From Candidatus Zixiibacteriota bacterium (GTDB lineage: Bacteria; Zixibacteria; MSB-5A5; GN15; FEB-12): 64,000 nucleotides of DNA. Within the stretch, counting starts at the first letter, position 1; each line of letters opens with the position of its first letter. Under the pieces are notes generated by a model. It saw only the letters and a program-made list of their open reading frames with translations. It was not told where the DNA came from and made no database searches. Below are positions 26,344-35,224 of this stretch, one piece after another. The DNA lies in assembly GCA_035380245.1 (NCBI GenBank), contig DAOSXA010000003.1:434001-498000 (forward strand). Direction: 5' to 3'. Both the position numbers and the translations under genes were made by a program.

Positions 26344-26418
26344 CACCGTTAAGTTTTGTTCAATTCCCGCGCGTGCGACATTTTCATCAGTTCGTTAGGC
26401 TTCGCACCGGGAGTTTTC

Positions 26419-26730
26419 TTACCAGATACCCAGGACATCCTTGGCCAGGTCGGAGGCCATTTCCCTTGGATTCCAGGGGGGATCCCAGACAAGAGTGATC
26501 TCGACCTCAGTCACGCCGTCGACCGAAGCCGCCGCTTCATGAGTCAAGTGCAGCAGGGTCTCACCGTAGGGGCAGGCAGGAGTGGTCAGAGTCATTTTGA
26601 TCTTAACTTTACCGTCCGGTTCGACCATCACATCATAGATCAAACCAAGATCGACCAGCCCCAGACCGATCTCCGGATCCAGCACCGGCTTCAACGCCGT
26701 TAATATCTCTTCATTGGTAGGCAGCGGCAT
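26419..26730 (-). CDS. sufT: SufT/MIP18-type iron-sulfur assembly factor (DUF59)
   Basis: The 103-residue protein is a single DUF59/MIP18 domain: PVLDPEIGLGLVDLGLIYDV near the start, TLTTPACPYGE with the conserved Cys, and VWDPPWNPREMASDLAK at the end. Relatives help mature iron-sulfur proteins (SufT) or belong to PaaD of phenylacetate oxidation. Its place as the last gene of a suf operon, 20 bases after sufU, decides for SufT. Confidence 0.9.
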   Translation of the reverse strand: MPLPTNEEILTALKPVLDPEIGLGLVDLGLIYDVMVEPDGKVKIKMTLTTPACPYGETLLHLTHEAAASVDGVTEVEITLVWDPPWNPREMASDLAKDVLGIW

Positions 26731-26750
26731 ATCGATAATCCGTTTATTGC

Positions 26751-27221
26751 TTATTCAGTGGTGGTTTTATCGCCGTGTTGGTTGTGTCCCGATTCCCAGT
26801 TGTCCAGCCCCTGGATCAAGGTAACCCAGGCCAGCAGGGCGCATTTAATACGGACCGGGAACTGACGTACTCCCTTGAGGGCGTCGATATCACCTAGATC
26901 ATCGGGGATTTCGACTTCTTCACCCTTAAGCAGTTTCTTGACCAGTTCGGCGATGCGCTTGGCCTCTTCAATCGTCTTTCCCTTAACTATCTCTGCCAGC
27001 ATGGAGCCGGAGGCGACCGAAATAGCACAGCCCTTGCAGCCGACATGGATGTTCTTCAGGATGTCTCCTTCGACCTCGACCTGCATTTCCAGTTCGTCGC
27101 CGCAGGAGGGATTGTGTCCGTCGGAGGCAATGTCTACCTTCTGCAGCGGGTCTTTGCCGCGAGGAGCGCGGTAGTGATCCAGGATGATCTCCCGGTACAT
27201 GTCGTCAAGTTGTTCACTCAT
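26751..27221 (-). CDS. sufU: iron-sulfur scaffold / sulfur-transfer protein SufU
   Basis: The 156-residue IscU-like fold has the three cysteines of SufU: Cys40 in NPSCGD, Cys65 in GCKGCAIS and Cys127 in RIKCALLAW, plus Asp42, which make the zinc site. In Bacillus SufU accepts the persulfide from SufS. Here sufS lies immediately upstream with a four-base overlap (27218-27221), supporting the same pairing. The C-terminal 20 residues (His/Asn/Gln/Thr-rich) are an extra tail of no known role. Confidence 0.95.
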   Translation of the reverse strand: MSEQLDDMYREIILDHYRAPRGKDPLQKVDIASDGHNPSCGDELEMQVEVEGDILKNIHVGCKGCAISVASGSMLAEIVKGKTIEEAKRIAELVKKLLKGEEVEIPDDLGDIDALKGVRQFPVRIKCALLAWVTLIQGLDNWESGHNQHGDKTTTE

Positions 27222-28498
27222 ACCCCAAAATATCTCCTCATCTCAATCAATGCTTCGACCAGTCGGTCGATATCCGACTCCGTATTGTAAATGTACAACG
27301 AAGCGCGCGCCGTGGCAACCTTGCCGAGTATCCGCAACAGCGGCTGGGCGCAATGATGCCCGGCGCGAATCGCTATTCCCTTGGAGTCGAGGAAGGTGCT
27401 GATATCGTGCGGGTGCAGGTCGGGATCGGTGAACGAAATCGCTCCTCCGCGTCCCCTGGCTTCCTGCGGTCCCTGAATCTCAAGCCCCGGAATTTCAGCC
27501 AGACGCTTGAGAGCATAGTCAGTCAGATATTCTTCATGTTCGCGGATGCGTTCCATCCCGAGGCTTTCTAGATAGGAAAGGGCGGCGTCAAACGCCACCA
27601 CGTCCGCAATGTTGGGTGTGCCGGCCTCGAACTTGTGCGGCAGTTCGGCCCAGGTGATTTTATCGAAATACACCTGGTCGATCATCTCACCGCCCATGTT
27701 GAACGGCGGCATTGCTTCAAGCAACTCGCGACGACCGTACAAGACTCCCACACCGGTCGGTCCGAGCATTTTATGCGATGAAAACGCGTAGAAATCGACA
27801 CCCAGTTCCTTGATGTTGATCGGCAGGTGCGGCGCTGCTTGAGCCCCGTCGCCGAGCATCACCGCTCCGACCGCGTGAGCTTTCTGAGCCAGGATAGCGA
27901 TCGGGTTGATCGTGCCGAGAACATTGGACATGTGTGTCACTGCCACCAGCCTGGTTTTCTCAGTGATGATATCATCGATATGACTCAGGTCCAGATGGCC
28001 GCAGAAAGTGATCGGAATTCGTTTCAGTACCGCGTTTTTACGCTTCGCCAGCATTACCCAGGGGACGAGATTGGCATGATGCTCCATTTCGGAGATGACG
28101 ATTTCGTCGCCTTCCCTGATGTTGGTCTCACCCCAGGTATAAGCCAGTAGATTTATCCCTTCGGTGGTGCCGGCGGTGAAGATCACTTCATCCGGATCTA
28201 CTCCACCGATGAACTCGGCCGTGTGTCGCCGGGTGTGCTCGTAAGCGGCAGTCGCTTTCTCGGCCAGGAAATGCAGGCCGCGATGGATATTCGCGTTCTG
28301 CTTGCGGTAGTATTCCGATATTGCGTCTATCACCACCCGAGGCTTTTGTGAGGTGGCGGCGCTGTCGAGGTATACCAGATCATGGCCGTTGACCGTTTCC
28401 TTCAGGATTGGGAAATCCTCGCGGATGCGATCATGATCCAGACGGCAGGGCGAGTTGTCCGTGCCGATTACGACGTTGTTTCTCGAGTTCGTTTGCAT
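27218..28498 (-). CDS. sufS: cysteine desulfurase SufS
   Basis: SufS takes sulfur from cysteine and passes it as a persulfide for cluster assembly. About 426 residues form a fold-type I PLP enzyme. The PLP lysine is Lys243 in FSSHKMLGPTG. The catalytic Cys383 lies in RAGHHCAQPL, the group II desulfurase form. Other matches are YLDSAATSQKP and TEGINLLAYTWG. I place the start at the ATG (28498) preceded by AGAGG; a TTG three codons earlier is too close to that site. The first 20 residues are an unusual extension before the conserved DFPIL. Confidence 0.96.
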   Translation of the reverse strand: MQTNSRNNVVIGTDNSPCRLDHDRIREDFPILKETVNGHDLVYLDSAATSQKPRVVIDAISEYYRKQNANIHRGLHFLAEKATAAYEHTRRHTAEFIGGVDPDEVIFTAGTTEGINLLAYTWGETNIREGDEIVISEMEHHANLVPWVMLAKRKNAVLKRIPITFCGHLDLSHIDDIITEKTRLVAVTHMSNVLGTINPIAILAQKAHAVGAVMLGDGAQAAPHLPINIKELGVDFYAFSSHKMLGPTGVGVLYGRRELLEAMPPFNMGGEMIDQVYFDKITWAELPHKFEAGTPNIADVVAFDAALSYLESLGMERIREHEEYLTDYALKRLAEIPGLEIQGPQEARGRGGAISFTDPDLHPHDISTFLDSKGIAIRAGHHCAQPLLRILGKVATARASLYIYNTESDIDRLVEALIEMRRYFGV

Positions 28499-28531
28499 CA
28501 AATTCAAACCTCTTGGCGTGTTACCTCGGGT

Positions 28532-28843
28532 CTACTCGACCTTTACGAAAACTTCATCGTTCTCGATCTTGATTTCCATAGGGTCGATTCCCACAACAGC
28601 CGGGGGAGCGGCAACCTCGCCGGTTTCGATGTTGAACCGGGCGCCATGGCGCGGGCAGACCACTTCCTGGCCGCGCAATTCTCCACCCGAGATCGGGGCT
28701 GAATCGTGCGAACATTCATCCGTCAGGGCAAACCAGCCCTTGGCGGTATGGCAGACCAGAATACGGTCATAGCCAACCTCAAATCCCTTCATGGAGCCTT
28801 CGGGAATGTCGCCGATCTTAGCGACTTTGACGAATTTCGACAT
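28532..28843 (-). CDS. Rieske [2Fe-2S] ferredoxin in the suf operon
   Basis: The 103-residue Rieske domain has its ligands in ECSHDSAP (Cys-x-His) and VCPRHGARF (Cys-x2-His), spaced as in nitrite-reductase small subunits and dioxygenase ferredoxins. The gene lies between sufD and sufS, and its start overlaps the sufD stop by one base. Similar insertions of a Rieske gene in suf operons occur in other bacteria. It could donate electrons during cluster assembly; the actual role is not established by the sequence. Confidence 0.9.
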   Translation of the reverse strand: MSKFVKVAKIGDIPEGSMKGFEVGYDRILVCHTAKGWFALTDECSHDSAPISGGELRGQEVVCPRHGARFNIETGEVAAPPAVVGIDPMEIKIENDEVFVKVE

Positions 28844-30171
28844 TATATATCCTCCAGGCGTTGCATGACATAATCAGTGATTCGATCCTTCAGATCTCCG
28901 GGCAGGCGATCCAGAGTCGAAGCGACAAAACCGGCAACGATGATCCGAACCGCTGTCGACTGGTCGATACCGCGAGCTTTGAGATAGAAAATCGCTTCCG
29001 GATCGATTTGGCCCACCGTAGCGCCGTGACTGCAACGAACATCCTCGTTCAGAATTTCCAGCTCGGGAATTGTCTCCGCCTTGGCTCCACGATTTAAGAG
29101 AAGATTACGATTCTCCTGATACGCTTCACAGGTCTTGGCGCTGTGGTCGATTCTGATGAGACCGGTGTAGGCCGAGTTGGCCTTGTCGCGCACCACTACC
29201 TTGAAGTCGATATTCGATGTCGTTTCTCCGACGGCATGGTGATGCAGGGTGTGGTTGTCGAAGTGCTGGTGTTCTTTGCCGAACAACAGGCCGTACATGT
29301 TGCTTTCGGAATTTTTCCCGTTGAGAGTCACGCCGTAACTGGCTTTGGAGAGAGAAGAGCCGAAAGCCAGAGGAATGGTCAGCATGGTTGCACCTGCTTC
29401 GATTTGTGCCCGGTGGGTCAGGTAGCACAGCATGCCGTTTTCGTGGCGTTGGACTGTTACGTAGCGTGTACGGCTGTTGGCCAAACCAAAGATTTCTACG
29501 GCGCCGTTGCCGTAGGATACGCCATTGTCAATATCCGGTGCGCCGCCGCTGTATTCATCCACGAGGGTGACCTCGGCATTTTCTCCAATCACGGTAAGCA
29601 GGCGCGGGAATTGTACCGAATTAGCCAGACCGGATTCGCGCATGAGATGAATCGGCTGTTCGATCGTCTTGCCGTTCGGGACATAGATGAATATACCGTC
29701 GTTCCAGAGGGCACCGTTCATGGCCTCGAATTTGCCGGTGGCTGAATTGACTAATTTGTACAGGTATTTTTCGACCAGTTCGCTGTGAGTTTCCACCGCT
29801 TCCGAAAGACGGCAGATCACCACGCCTGCTTTGTCGAGTGACTCGGAAGTTTCGATTATAATCTCACGCCCCCCCAGGTCCAGCACCAGACCGGATAAAT
29901 GACCATCGGCGAGTTGTCGGTGCAGGTCGGCATGGATTTGATCGCGGTTTTTATCGAAGGCTGTATCGGTTATGGCATTCCGATCTATCAGGTATTTGCT
30001 CGGATCGGTGTAGCGCCAGAAATGCAGTCCTCGACGGGGGAGAGGCATGGCATTGAAATCATCGCGGGACTGATAGCGGCGATTCCTGAGCCATTTCGGT
30101 CCTCGTTCCAACTCGGGAGCGATGTCCGGAATGGTGTGGATCGCGTCGTTTTCTTTTTGCACGGTTGTCAT
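28843..30171 (-). CDS. sufD: Fe-S cluster assembly protein SufD
   Basis: The 442-residue protein belongs to the SufB/SufD beta-helix family. The C-terminal core LIRIDHSAKTCEAYQENRNLLL ... ILNEDVRCSHGATVGQIDPEAIFYLKARG is characteristic of SufD, with the conserved Cys and His used in the SufBC2D scaffold. It overlaps the sufB end by four bases and the Rieske start by one. A complex with SufB and SufC is known for the family. Confidence 0.95.
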   Translation of the reverse strand: MTTVQKENDAIHTIPDIAPELERGPKWLRNRRYQSRDDFNAMPLPRRGLHFWRYTDPSKYLIDRNAITDTAFDKNRDQIHADLHRQLADGHLSGLVLDLGGREIIIETSESLDKAGVVICRLSEAVETHSELVEKYLYKLVNSATGKFEAMNGALWNDGIFIYVPNGKTIEQPIHLMRESGLANSVQFPRLLTVIGENAEVTLVDEYSGGAPDIDNGVSYGNGAVEIFGLANSRTRYVTVQRHENGMLCYLTHRAQIEAGATMLTIPLAFGSSLSKASYGVTLNGKNSESNMYGLLFGKEHQHFDNHTLHHHAVGETTSNIDFKVVVRDKANSAYTGLIRIDHSAKTCEAYQENRNLLLNRGAKAETIPELEILNEDVRCSHGATVGQIDPEAIFYLKARGIDQSTAVRIIVAGFVASTLDRLPGDLKDRITDYVMQRLEDI

Positions 30172-31601
30172 CCTATCGATCCCTCCATTTCCAACTCGAT
30201 CAGGCGATTCAACTCGACCGCGTATTCCAGCGGCAACTCCTTGGTGAACGGCTCCATGAAGCCGTTTACGATCAGCAGGCGGGCATCGTCCTCGGACAAG
30301 CCCCGGCTGGTCAGGTAGAAGAGCTGTTCTTCCGCAACTTTGGAAACACGCGCTTCGTGCTCGATCTTGACCTCGTCGTTGTCGATTTCCATGGTCGGGT
30401 AGGTGTCGCTACGAGCGTCCTCACCGATCAACAGAGCGTCGCATTCCACGGAGGTTTTGGTGTTCACGGCGTTTTTGTACACTTTCACCAAACCCCGGTA
30501 AGAGGCGCGGCCGTCGTCCTTGGAGATCGACTTGGAGGTGATGCGCGATGAGGTGTTAGGGGCTGCATGGATCACTTTGGCTCCGGCGTCCTGATGCTGT
30601 TTCGTACCGGCGAAAGCCACCGAAAGAATTTCACCTCGGGCTCCTTCGCCCAGAAGCTGGATACAGGGATATTTCATCGTAAGGCGCGAGCCAAGATTGC
30701 CGTCAACCCATTCGACCGTCGCGTTCTTGTAGGCCGAGGCTCGCTTGGTCACCAGGTTGAAGATGTTCCGGGACCAGTTTTGAATTGTCGTATAGCGAAT
30801 GGAAGCATCTTCGAGGGCAATCACTTCAACCACCGCCGCGTGCAGTGAATCGGTTGAATAAACCGGTGCGGTGCAACCCTCGATGTAATGAACCCGGGCA
30901 CCCTTGTCGGCGATAATCAGGGTTCGCTCGAACTGGCCCATGTTTTCGGCGTTGATGCGGAAATAAGCCTGTAGCGGGATTTTGACGTCGATTCCCGGTG
31001 GTACGTAGATGAACGATCCGCCCGACCAGACGGCGGTGTTAAGAGCCGCGAACTTGTTGTCCAGAGCCGGGATCACCGATCCGAAATACTTCTTCATGAT
31101 CTCCGGTTGTTCACGAAGTCCGCTGTCCATATCGAGAAAAATGATCCCCTGTTTTTTGAGCTCTTCCTTCATCGAGTGGTAGACCACTTCGGACTCGTAT
31201 TGAGCCGAGACACCGCCCAGGAAGGTTTTCTCTGCTTCAGGAATGCCGAGCTTATCGAAAGTGTTCTTGATATACTCCGGGACATCATCCCAGGAGGTTT
31301 TCTGCGAGTCAATCGGCTTCATGAAGTAGTAGATGTTGTCGAAGTCGATCTCTTTCAGTATCTCGGTGCTGCCCCAGTCCGGCATCGGCTTCGATAGAAA
31401 AATGTCCAGCGCTTCGTGGCGAATGTCGGCCATCCAGCGCGGTTCGTTTTTCATTCGCGAGATCATCTCGACCACTTCGTGATTGATGCCCCGGGCTCCC
31501 TTGTGGAAATAGTCCACCGGATCGTGGAAGCCATACTTGGTCGCGAAATCCTCGCCGAGCCGTTGCAGGTCCTGGTTCTGTTGATTTATTTTATCGGACA
31601 T
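30168..31601 (-). CDS. sufB: Fe-S cluster assembly protein SufB
   Basis: SufB is the main scaffold of the SufBC2D complex. All 477 residues follow the family, from the N-terminal YGFHDPVDYFHKGARGINHEVV, through the central GCTAPVYSTDSLHAAVVEV segment with its conserved Cys, to MEIDNDEVKIEHEARVSKV near the end. Length and order are normal. It starts 3 bases after sufC ends, fitting strict co-expression with the ATPase. Confidence 0.97.
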   Translation of the reverse strand: MSDKINQQNQDLQRLGEDFATKYGFHDPVDYFHKGARGINHEVVEMISRMKNEPRWMADIRHEALDIFLSKPMPDWGSTEILKEIDFDNIYYFMKPIDSQKTSWDDVPEYIKNTFDKLGIPEAEKTFLGGVSAQYESEVVYHSMKEELKKQGIIFLDMDSGLREQPEIMKKYFGSVIPALDNKFAALNTAVWSGGSFIYVPPGIDVKIPLQAYFRINAENMGQFERTLIIADKGARVHYIEGCTAPVYSTDSLHAAVVEVIALEDASIRYTTIQNWSRNIFNLVTKRASAYKNATVEWVDGNLGSRLTMKYPCIQLLGEGARGEILSVAFAGTKQHQDAGAKVIHAAPNTSSRITSKSISKDDGRASYRGLVKVYKNAVNTKTSVECDALLIGEDARSDTYPTMEIDNDEVKIEHEARVSKVAEEQLFYLTSRGLSEDDARLLIVNGFMEPFTKELPLEYAVELNRLIELEMEGSIG

Positions 31602-31604
31602 CGG

Positions 31605-32372
31605 TTACGCTCCAGACTTAGCGGCCGTCTCCTGTTCCACCCATTCGTAGCCCTCGTCCTCGAGTTTGAGAGCCAACTCAGGACCGCCCGTCATAACCAG
31701 CTTGCCGTCCATCATGACATGGACCTGATCCGGTTTGACGTAATTGAGCAGACGTTGATAGTGGGTTACCAGCAGGATGCCGTTCCGGTCGTTGTGAAAA
31801 CGATTGATCCCCTCGGAAACCGTCTTTAGGGCATCGATATCGAGTCCCGAGTCGGTTTCATCGAGCAGGGCGATCTTGGGATTGAGCATCGACATCTGAA
31901 GAATCTCGATCCGTTTTTTCTCACCGCCGGAGAAACCGTCGTTGAGATAACGGGTGGCGAATGACTCGTCAATCGAGAGCGCCTTCATTTCTGACTTGAA
32001 CAGCTTGCGGAAGTCACTCATGTCAGCGTCTTTGCCCCGGTGCGACTGTAGCGCTGCCCGCATGAAATTAGCCACCGTCACGCCCGGTACGGCCAGCGGG
32101 TACTGGAAGGCCAGGAACATCCCGGCCCGCGAGCGTTCATCCGATTCCATCTCGAGAATATTCTCTCCGTCCAGACGCGCTTCACCCTGGGTGATGCGAT
32201 AGGACGGATGACCCATCAGGGCGTTGGAAAGGGAGGATTTGCCGGAACCGTTCTTGCCCATGATGGCATGAATTTCTCCCGGCATGATGCTCAGAGACAC
32301 GCCACGGACCACTTCTTTGCCTTCGACTTCGACGTGTATATCTCTAAACTCGAACAAAGGTTTATCGGCCAT
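31605..32372 (-). CDS. sufC: Fe-S assembly ATPase SufC
   Basis: This ABC-type ATPase of 255 residues drives the SufBD scaffold. The Walker A is GKNGSGKSS (39-47), the signature is FSGGEKKR, and the Walker B is ALLDETDSGLD. The YLNDGFSGGEKKR and MSMLNPKIALLDE segments are typical of SufC. It is the first structural gene of the operon, 30 bases after the Rrf2 regulator gene. GGACTGA lies upstream of the ATG. Confidence 0.97.
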   Translation of the reverse strand: MADKPLFEFRDIHVEVEGKEVVRGVSLSIMPGEIHAIMGKNGSGKSSLSNALMGHPSYRITQGEARLDGENILEMESDERSRAGMFLAFQYPLAVPGVTVANFMRAALQSHRGKDADMSDFRKLFKSEMKALSIDESFATRYLNDGFSGGEKKRIEILQMSMLNPKIALLDETDSGLDIDALKTVSEGINRFHNDRNGILLVTHYQRLLNYVKPDQVHVMMDGKLVMTGGPELALKLEDEGYEWVEQETAAKSGA

Positions 32373-32402
32373 TTCAAATCAGTCCTTATTATGAACGTTA
32401 CA

Positions 32403-32915
32403 TCAAACTCGTGTCTGTTTGCCGGTTCTCCGTGGAAGCTTTTTGCTCTTTGGTGTGTCCAGCTTGATTATCTTCAGCGGCGGGGGGCAGGCTTTCGGTA
32501 TGATGCCGTCGATCAGATCCTGCAACGTGGTTTCCATCAGGAAAGTTGCTACATAACCTGCCAAACCGCCTAATACATCGTGCACCGAGCACTTGCTGCC
32601 ATGCACGCATTTTTCCTGATTCCCGGTCATTTTGCTACAATGGTCGGGATCGATCAGGGGCCCGCCCAGACCGATGATGACCTCATGGAGGTTGATCTCG
32701 GACGGTTTTCGTGTAATCCAAAATCCGCCGTTGCGACCTCGTTCAGCCGCGACCAGCTCGGTTTTACGCAACATTGACAACAGCTTGGAGGCATACGGAA
32801 CGGAAATTCCCTCCGCTTCGGCAATGTCGGAAATGGACATCTGTTTCCCCTTGCCGGCGCGGGCCAGGGTAAGGAGACAGCGAAGTCCGTATTCTTCTGT
32901 TGCTGATACTCTCAT
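32403..32915 (-). CDS. Rrf2-family regulator (SufR/IscR-like)
   Basis: A winged-helix DNA-binding domain occupies residues 1-80 (YGLRCLLTLARAGKG, ISVPYASKLLSMLR, GRNGGFWI). The cluster-binding set follows: Cys93, Cys103, Cys109 and His112, close to the Cys/Cys/Cys/His layout of IscR. The start ATG at 32915 is preferred over an upstream TTG. The last 30 residues are Lys/Pro/Arg-rich. As the first gene of the suf operon it probably senses cluster status and represses the operon; a palindrome overlaps its promoter. The family is sure, the exact target is inferred. Confidence 0.93.
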   Translation of the reverse strand: MRVSATEEYGLRCLLTLARAGKGKQMSISDIAEAEGISVPYASKLLSMLRKTELVAAERGRNGGFWITRKPSEINLHEVIIGLGGPLIDPDHCSKMTGNQEKCVHGSKCSVHDVLGGLAGYVATFLMETTLQDLIDGIIPKACPPPLKIIKLDTPKSKKLPRRTGKQTRV

Positions 32916-32958
32916 CTCGTTTTCCAAATCAGTTCAAATACTACCAAATTGGTCGAGC

Positions 32959-32991
32959 AATATATAATACTTTACAAATATGTAAAGTATT
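32959..32991 (-). promoter_or_regulatory. suf operon promoter overlapped by an 11-bp inverted repeat
   Basis: AATACTTTACA (32966-32976) and TGTAAAGTATT (32981-32991) are exact reverse complements, separated by four bases. On the minus strand the sequence offers a -35 box TTTACA inside the repeat and TATATT 16 bases on. Its position some 45-75 bases before the regulator start fits an autoregulated operator. A shorter dyad (ACCAA-A-TTGGT, about 32943-32953) lies between it and the gene. Confidence 0.65.
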
Positions 32992-33121
32992 TTCTTTAAC
33001 CGTATGCTTAAAAAAAGGTTCCGGTTGATTTCATGTTTTCCGGGATTATATTGGCAGGTGTTGTGATTGAGGTTGAACCGGCCGAACCGCAAGGATTTGG
33101 CCGACCGAGCGGAGAAACATC

Positions 33122-33667
33122 ATAGACTGGGTTAACGCCATTGGGCTGGCCTTTGCGCTGGCTTTTGATGCCTTTGCCGTAGCTGTAGCGGTGGGGATCA
33201 AAGCGGGAAAGATCGACCGCTGGACGGTCTTTCGTCTGAGTTGGCATTTCGGTTTCATGCAATTCGGGATGCCGGTGGTCGGTTATCTGGCCGGTGAGTT
33301 CATTGTCAAATACGTAGGTTCTCTGGGCAATTGGATGGCAGCGGCGATTCTGTTCGTCATCGGCGTTCGGGCCATCTGGGAGCAGTTCAAACCGGAAGAG
33401 GAGCAATGGCACGGTGATCCGACCCGCGGCGTGAGCCTGATCGTGCTGATGTTTGCTACCTCAATCGATGCTCTGGCGGCCGGTTTGTCGCTGGCCCTGA
33501 TCGGGACGGAGATTCTGAGTCCGGCGCTGTTGATCGGCGTAGTGGCGGCGGCGATGACGATTGTCGGTCTGGTTTTCGGCCGTGCTTTAGGATTACGTTT
33601 CTCTCGTTCAGCGGCGATTTTTGGCGGATTGATTCTGATCGGCCTGGCCGTCAAAACGGTTCTTTAA
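33122..33667 (+). CDS. mntP: manganese efflux pump MntP
   Basis: MntP exports Mn(II) across the inner membrane. Reading from 33122 gives about 181 residues and six hydrophobic segments. The first is IGLAFALAFDAFAVAVAVG, with the conserved Asp, and the fourth is FATSIDALAAGLSLAL, with the matching Asp: the two-repeat pattern of the family. The first allowed start codon (GTG at 33191) would delete the first helix, which homology requires. GGAG at 33111-33114 points to ATA at 33122 (spacing 7) or ATC at 33119. The gene is divergent from the suf operon. Confidence 0.85.
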   Translation: MDWVNAIGLAFALAFDAFAVAVAVGIKAGKIDRWTVFRLSWHFGFMQFGMPVVGYLAGEFIVKYVGSLGNWMAAAILFVIGVRAIWEQFKPEEEQWHGDPTRGVSLIVLMFATSIDALAAGLSLALIGTEILSPALLIGVVAAAMTIVGLVFGRALGLRFSRSAAIFGGLILIGLAVKTVL

Positions 33668-33723
33668 GGTTTATTCATCCATGCGGGGGCGTACGCTCTT
33701 ATATTCAGTAAGAAACGACTGTA

Positions 33724-33794
33724 ATACGGCGACGCAAGGCCGCCCGCTATGCGAGTTTAGGATTCATTAATGCGTAGCGGCGGGGCTTGTCTCC
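33724..33794 (+). repeat. dispersed repeat A, copy 2
   Basis: This is the inverted partner of the copy at 26273-26343, with a 27-base identical core at 33728-33754. It lies in the 199-base gap between the convergent mntP and LRR lipoprotein genes. The two copies enclose the suf-mntP block of about 7.4 kb. Confidence 0.85.
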
Positions 33795-33866
33795 GTCGCA
33801 GAAAATGTTTTTCAACGCTCGTTGAGATCCCGGCTGCTCACAACACTCGCAACATGTATGCTTTAC

Positions 33867-35159
33867 TTACTTGCTCGTATCGACGTATGTCACCGTCACA
33901 CCGCGTGCCTGGAGTGCTGGAATGTAGGTGTTGATCGACTCGGCTGAAAGCGGGTTGCTTTCGAGTTTGACCACATCCCCTTCTCCGAGACCGGTGTTGT
34001 TGACCAACGGCAAGATATCCTCAATGTTGTTCCAGCGCAGGTCAGTAATCGTAAGACTAGTTAATCCGGTTAGTGAATTGAGATCTGATATACTGTTATA
34101 GCTGAGATACACTTCTTCCAGATCGGTTTGCGACGACAGGCTGCTGATGTCGGTAAGGCTCATGTTTGTCATTTCGGCAATTTTCAATTTAGAGATCATG
34201 CCGGACATGAATGCGATCGAGTGACCCGGTGTCGCGGAGATATTAAGATATTCAAGATCCGTAAGACTCTGCAGAGGAGAGAAGTCGGTCACCTGGGTGT
34301 AATGCAGCCGGACCGTTGTCAAGCCGGTCAAATAGGCGATGGGTGAAATGTCGGAGATAGGACAAGTGTTTACGTCCAACTGTAGCAGATTGGTCAGACC
34401 GGTGAGGGGCAAAATGCTGGTGATCTCGTTGTCGGGAAGCCCCAGTCCCCAGAGGTGGATCAGTCCGCCGAGGGGAGTGACATCAGATATTTCGTTGCCG
34501 CGCAGAAGAATCACGCCCAGGGATGTCACGTACTCCAGGCCGCTCAGATCGGTAATGCCGGCCTCTTCGCACCATAACTCGGTTATCGTGTCCAGATCGC
34601 TGGCATACAAAGGTGACGTCGGGATGCCGATGTGCTCTCGAATGATCGAATCAAGAGCGTCGTCGGTGAATGTCACCGCGGCGTTTTCAGGCAAGTCAGC
34701 CCGTACGCAGTTTGACAGATCCGACCAGTTATTCTGGTCGTCGTAGGCTTTCAGGGCGAAGTAGTAAGTCGTTCCGGGATCCAGGTCGACCAGAGTCCCG
34801 GACTGGGTCAGGCCGGCCGGTACCGGAAGAACCAGACTGTCGATCGGCTGGGCCTGACTGAAATTCTCCGGTGTGATGCTGTCCAGCGCGCCGCGGAAGT
34901 CATAACCGCTCACCATGTCGCTGTCACCATCGTCACCCGGAGCGGTCCACGAGAAACTGACGGAAGTCGTGGTGAAACTAGTGATAGTCAGGTCCGTCAC
35001 TGTTCCGGGTGGGATATTGTCAACAGGTTCATCAACATCATCAGTGCCTTTATCGGAGCAGGAAAGAAACAGCGCTCCGGTTATCGTTAACATGGCGAGA
35101 AGCAGAGCGATAAGAGCCGTTTGAATGATTTTGTATAATTGCACTGACGAGTAATTCAT
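33867..35159 (-). CDS. lipoprotein with fibronectin type III and leucine-rich repeats
   Basis: The 430-residue lipoprotein starts at the ATG at 35159, preceded by AGGAGG; longer frames lack this. The signal ends ALFLSC (Cys34). A fibronectin type III domain covers about 50-155 (PPGTVTDLTITSFTTTSVSFSW ... TTYYFALKAYDD). Residues 190-430 are internalin-like leucine-rich repeats of about 22 residues (TSLGVILLRGNEISDVTPLGGL, TNLLQLDVNTCPISDISPIAYL and so on). Such proteins sit on the cell surface and bind other proteins or glycans. No partner is suggested by the context; it stands alone between repeats. Confidence 0.88.
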   Translation of the reverse strand: MNYSSVQLYKIIQTALIALLLAMLTITGALFLSCSDKGTDDVDEPVDNIPPGTVTDLTITSFTTTSVSFSWTAPGDDGDSDMVSGYDFRGALDSITPENFSQAQPIDSLVLPVPAGLTQSGTLVDLDPGTTYYFALKAYDDQNNWSDLSNCVRADLPENAAVTFTDDALDSIIREHIGIPTSPLYASDLDTITELWCEEAGITDLSGLEYVTSLGVILLRGNEISDVTPLGGLIHLWGLGLPDNEITSILPLTGLTNLLQLDVNTCPISDISPIAYLTGLTTVRLHYTQVTDFSPLQSLTDLEYLNISATPGHSIAFMSGMISKLKIAEMTNMSLTDISSLSSQTDLEEVYLSYNSISDLNSLTGLTSLTITDLRWNNIEDILPLVNNTGLGEGDVVKLESNPLSAESINTYIPALQARGVTVTYVDTSK

Positions 35160-35224
35160 GGATAGCAACCTCCTGGATATGGACTTCTTTCTATATGTAG
35201 CCAATAAGCTGTCCCGCGCCGATT

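Noticed and set aside
32966..32991. Rho-independent terminator on the + strand
   Set aside because: The stem is A/T-rich and no + strand gene precedes it; its position at the suf promoter makes an operator more likely.
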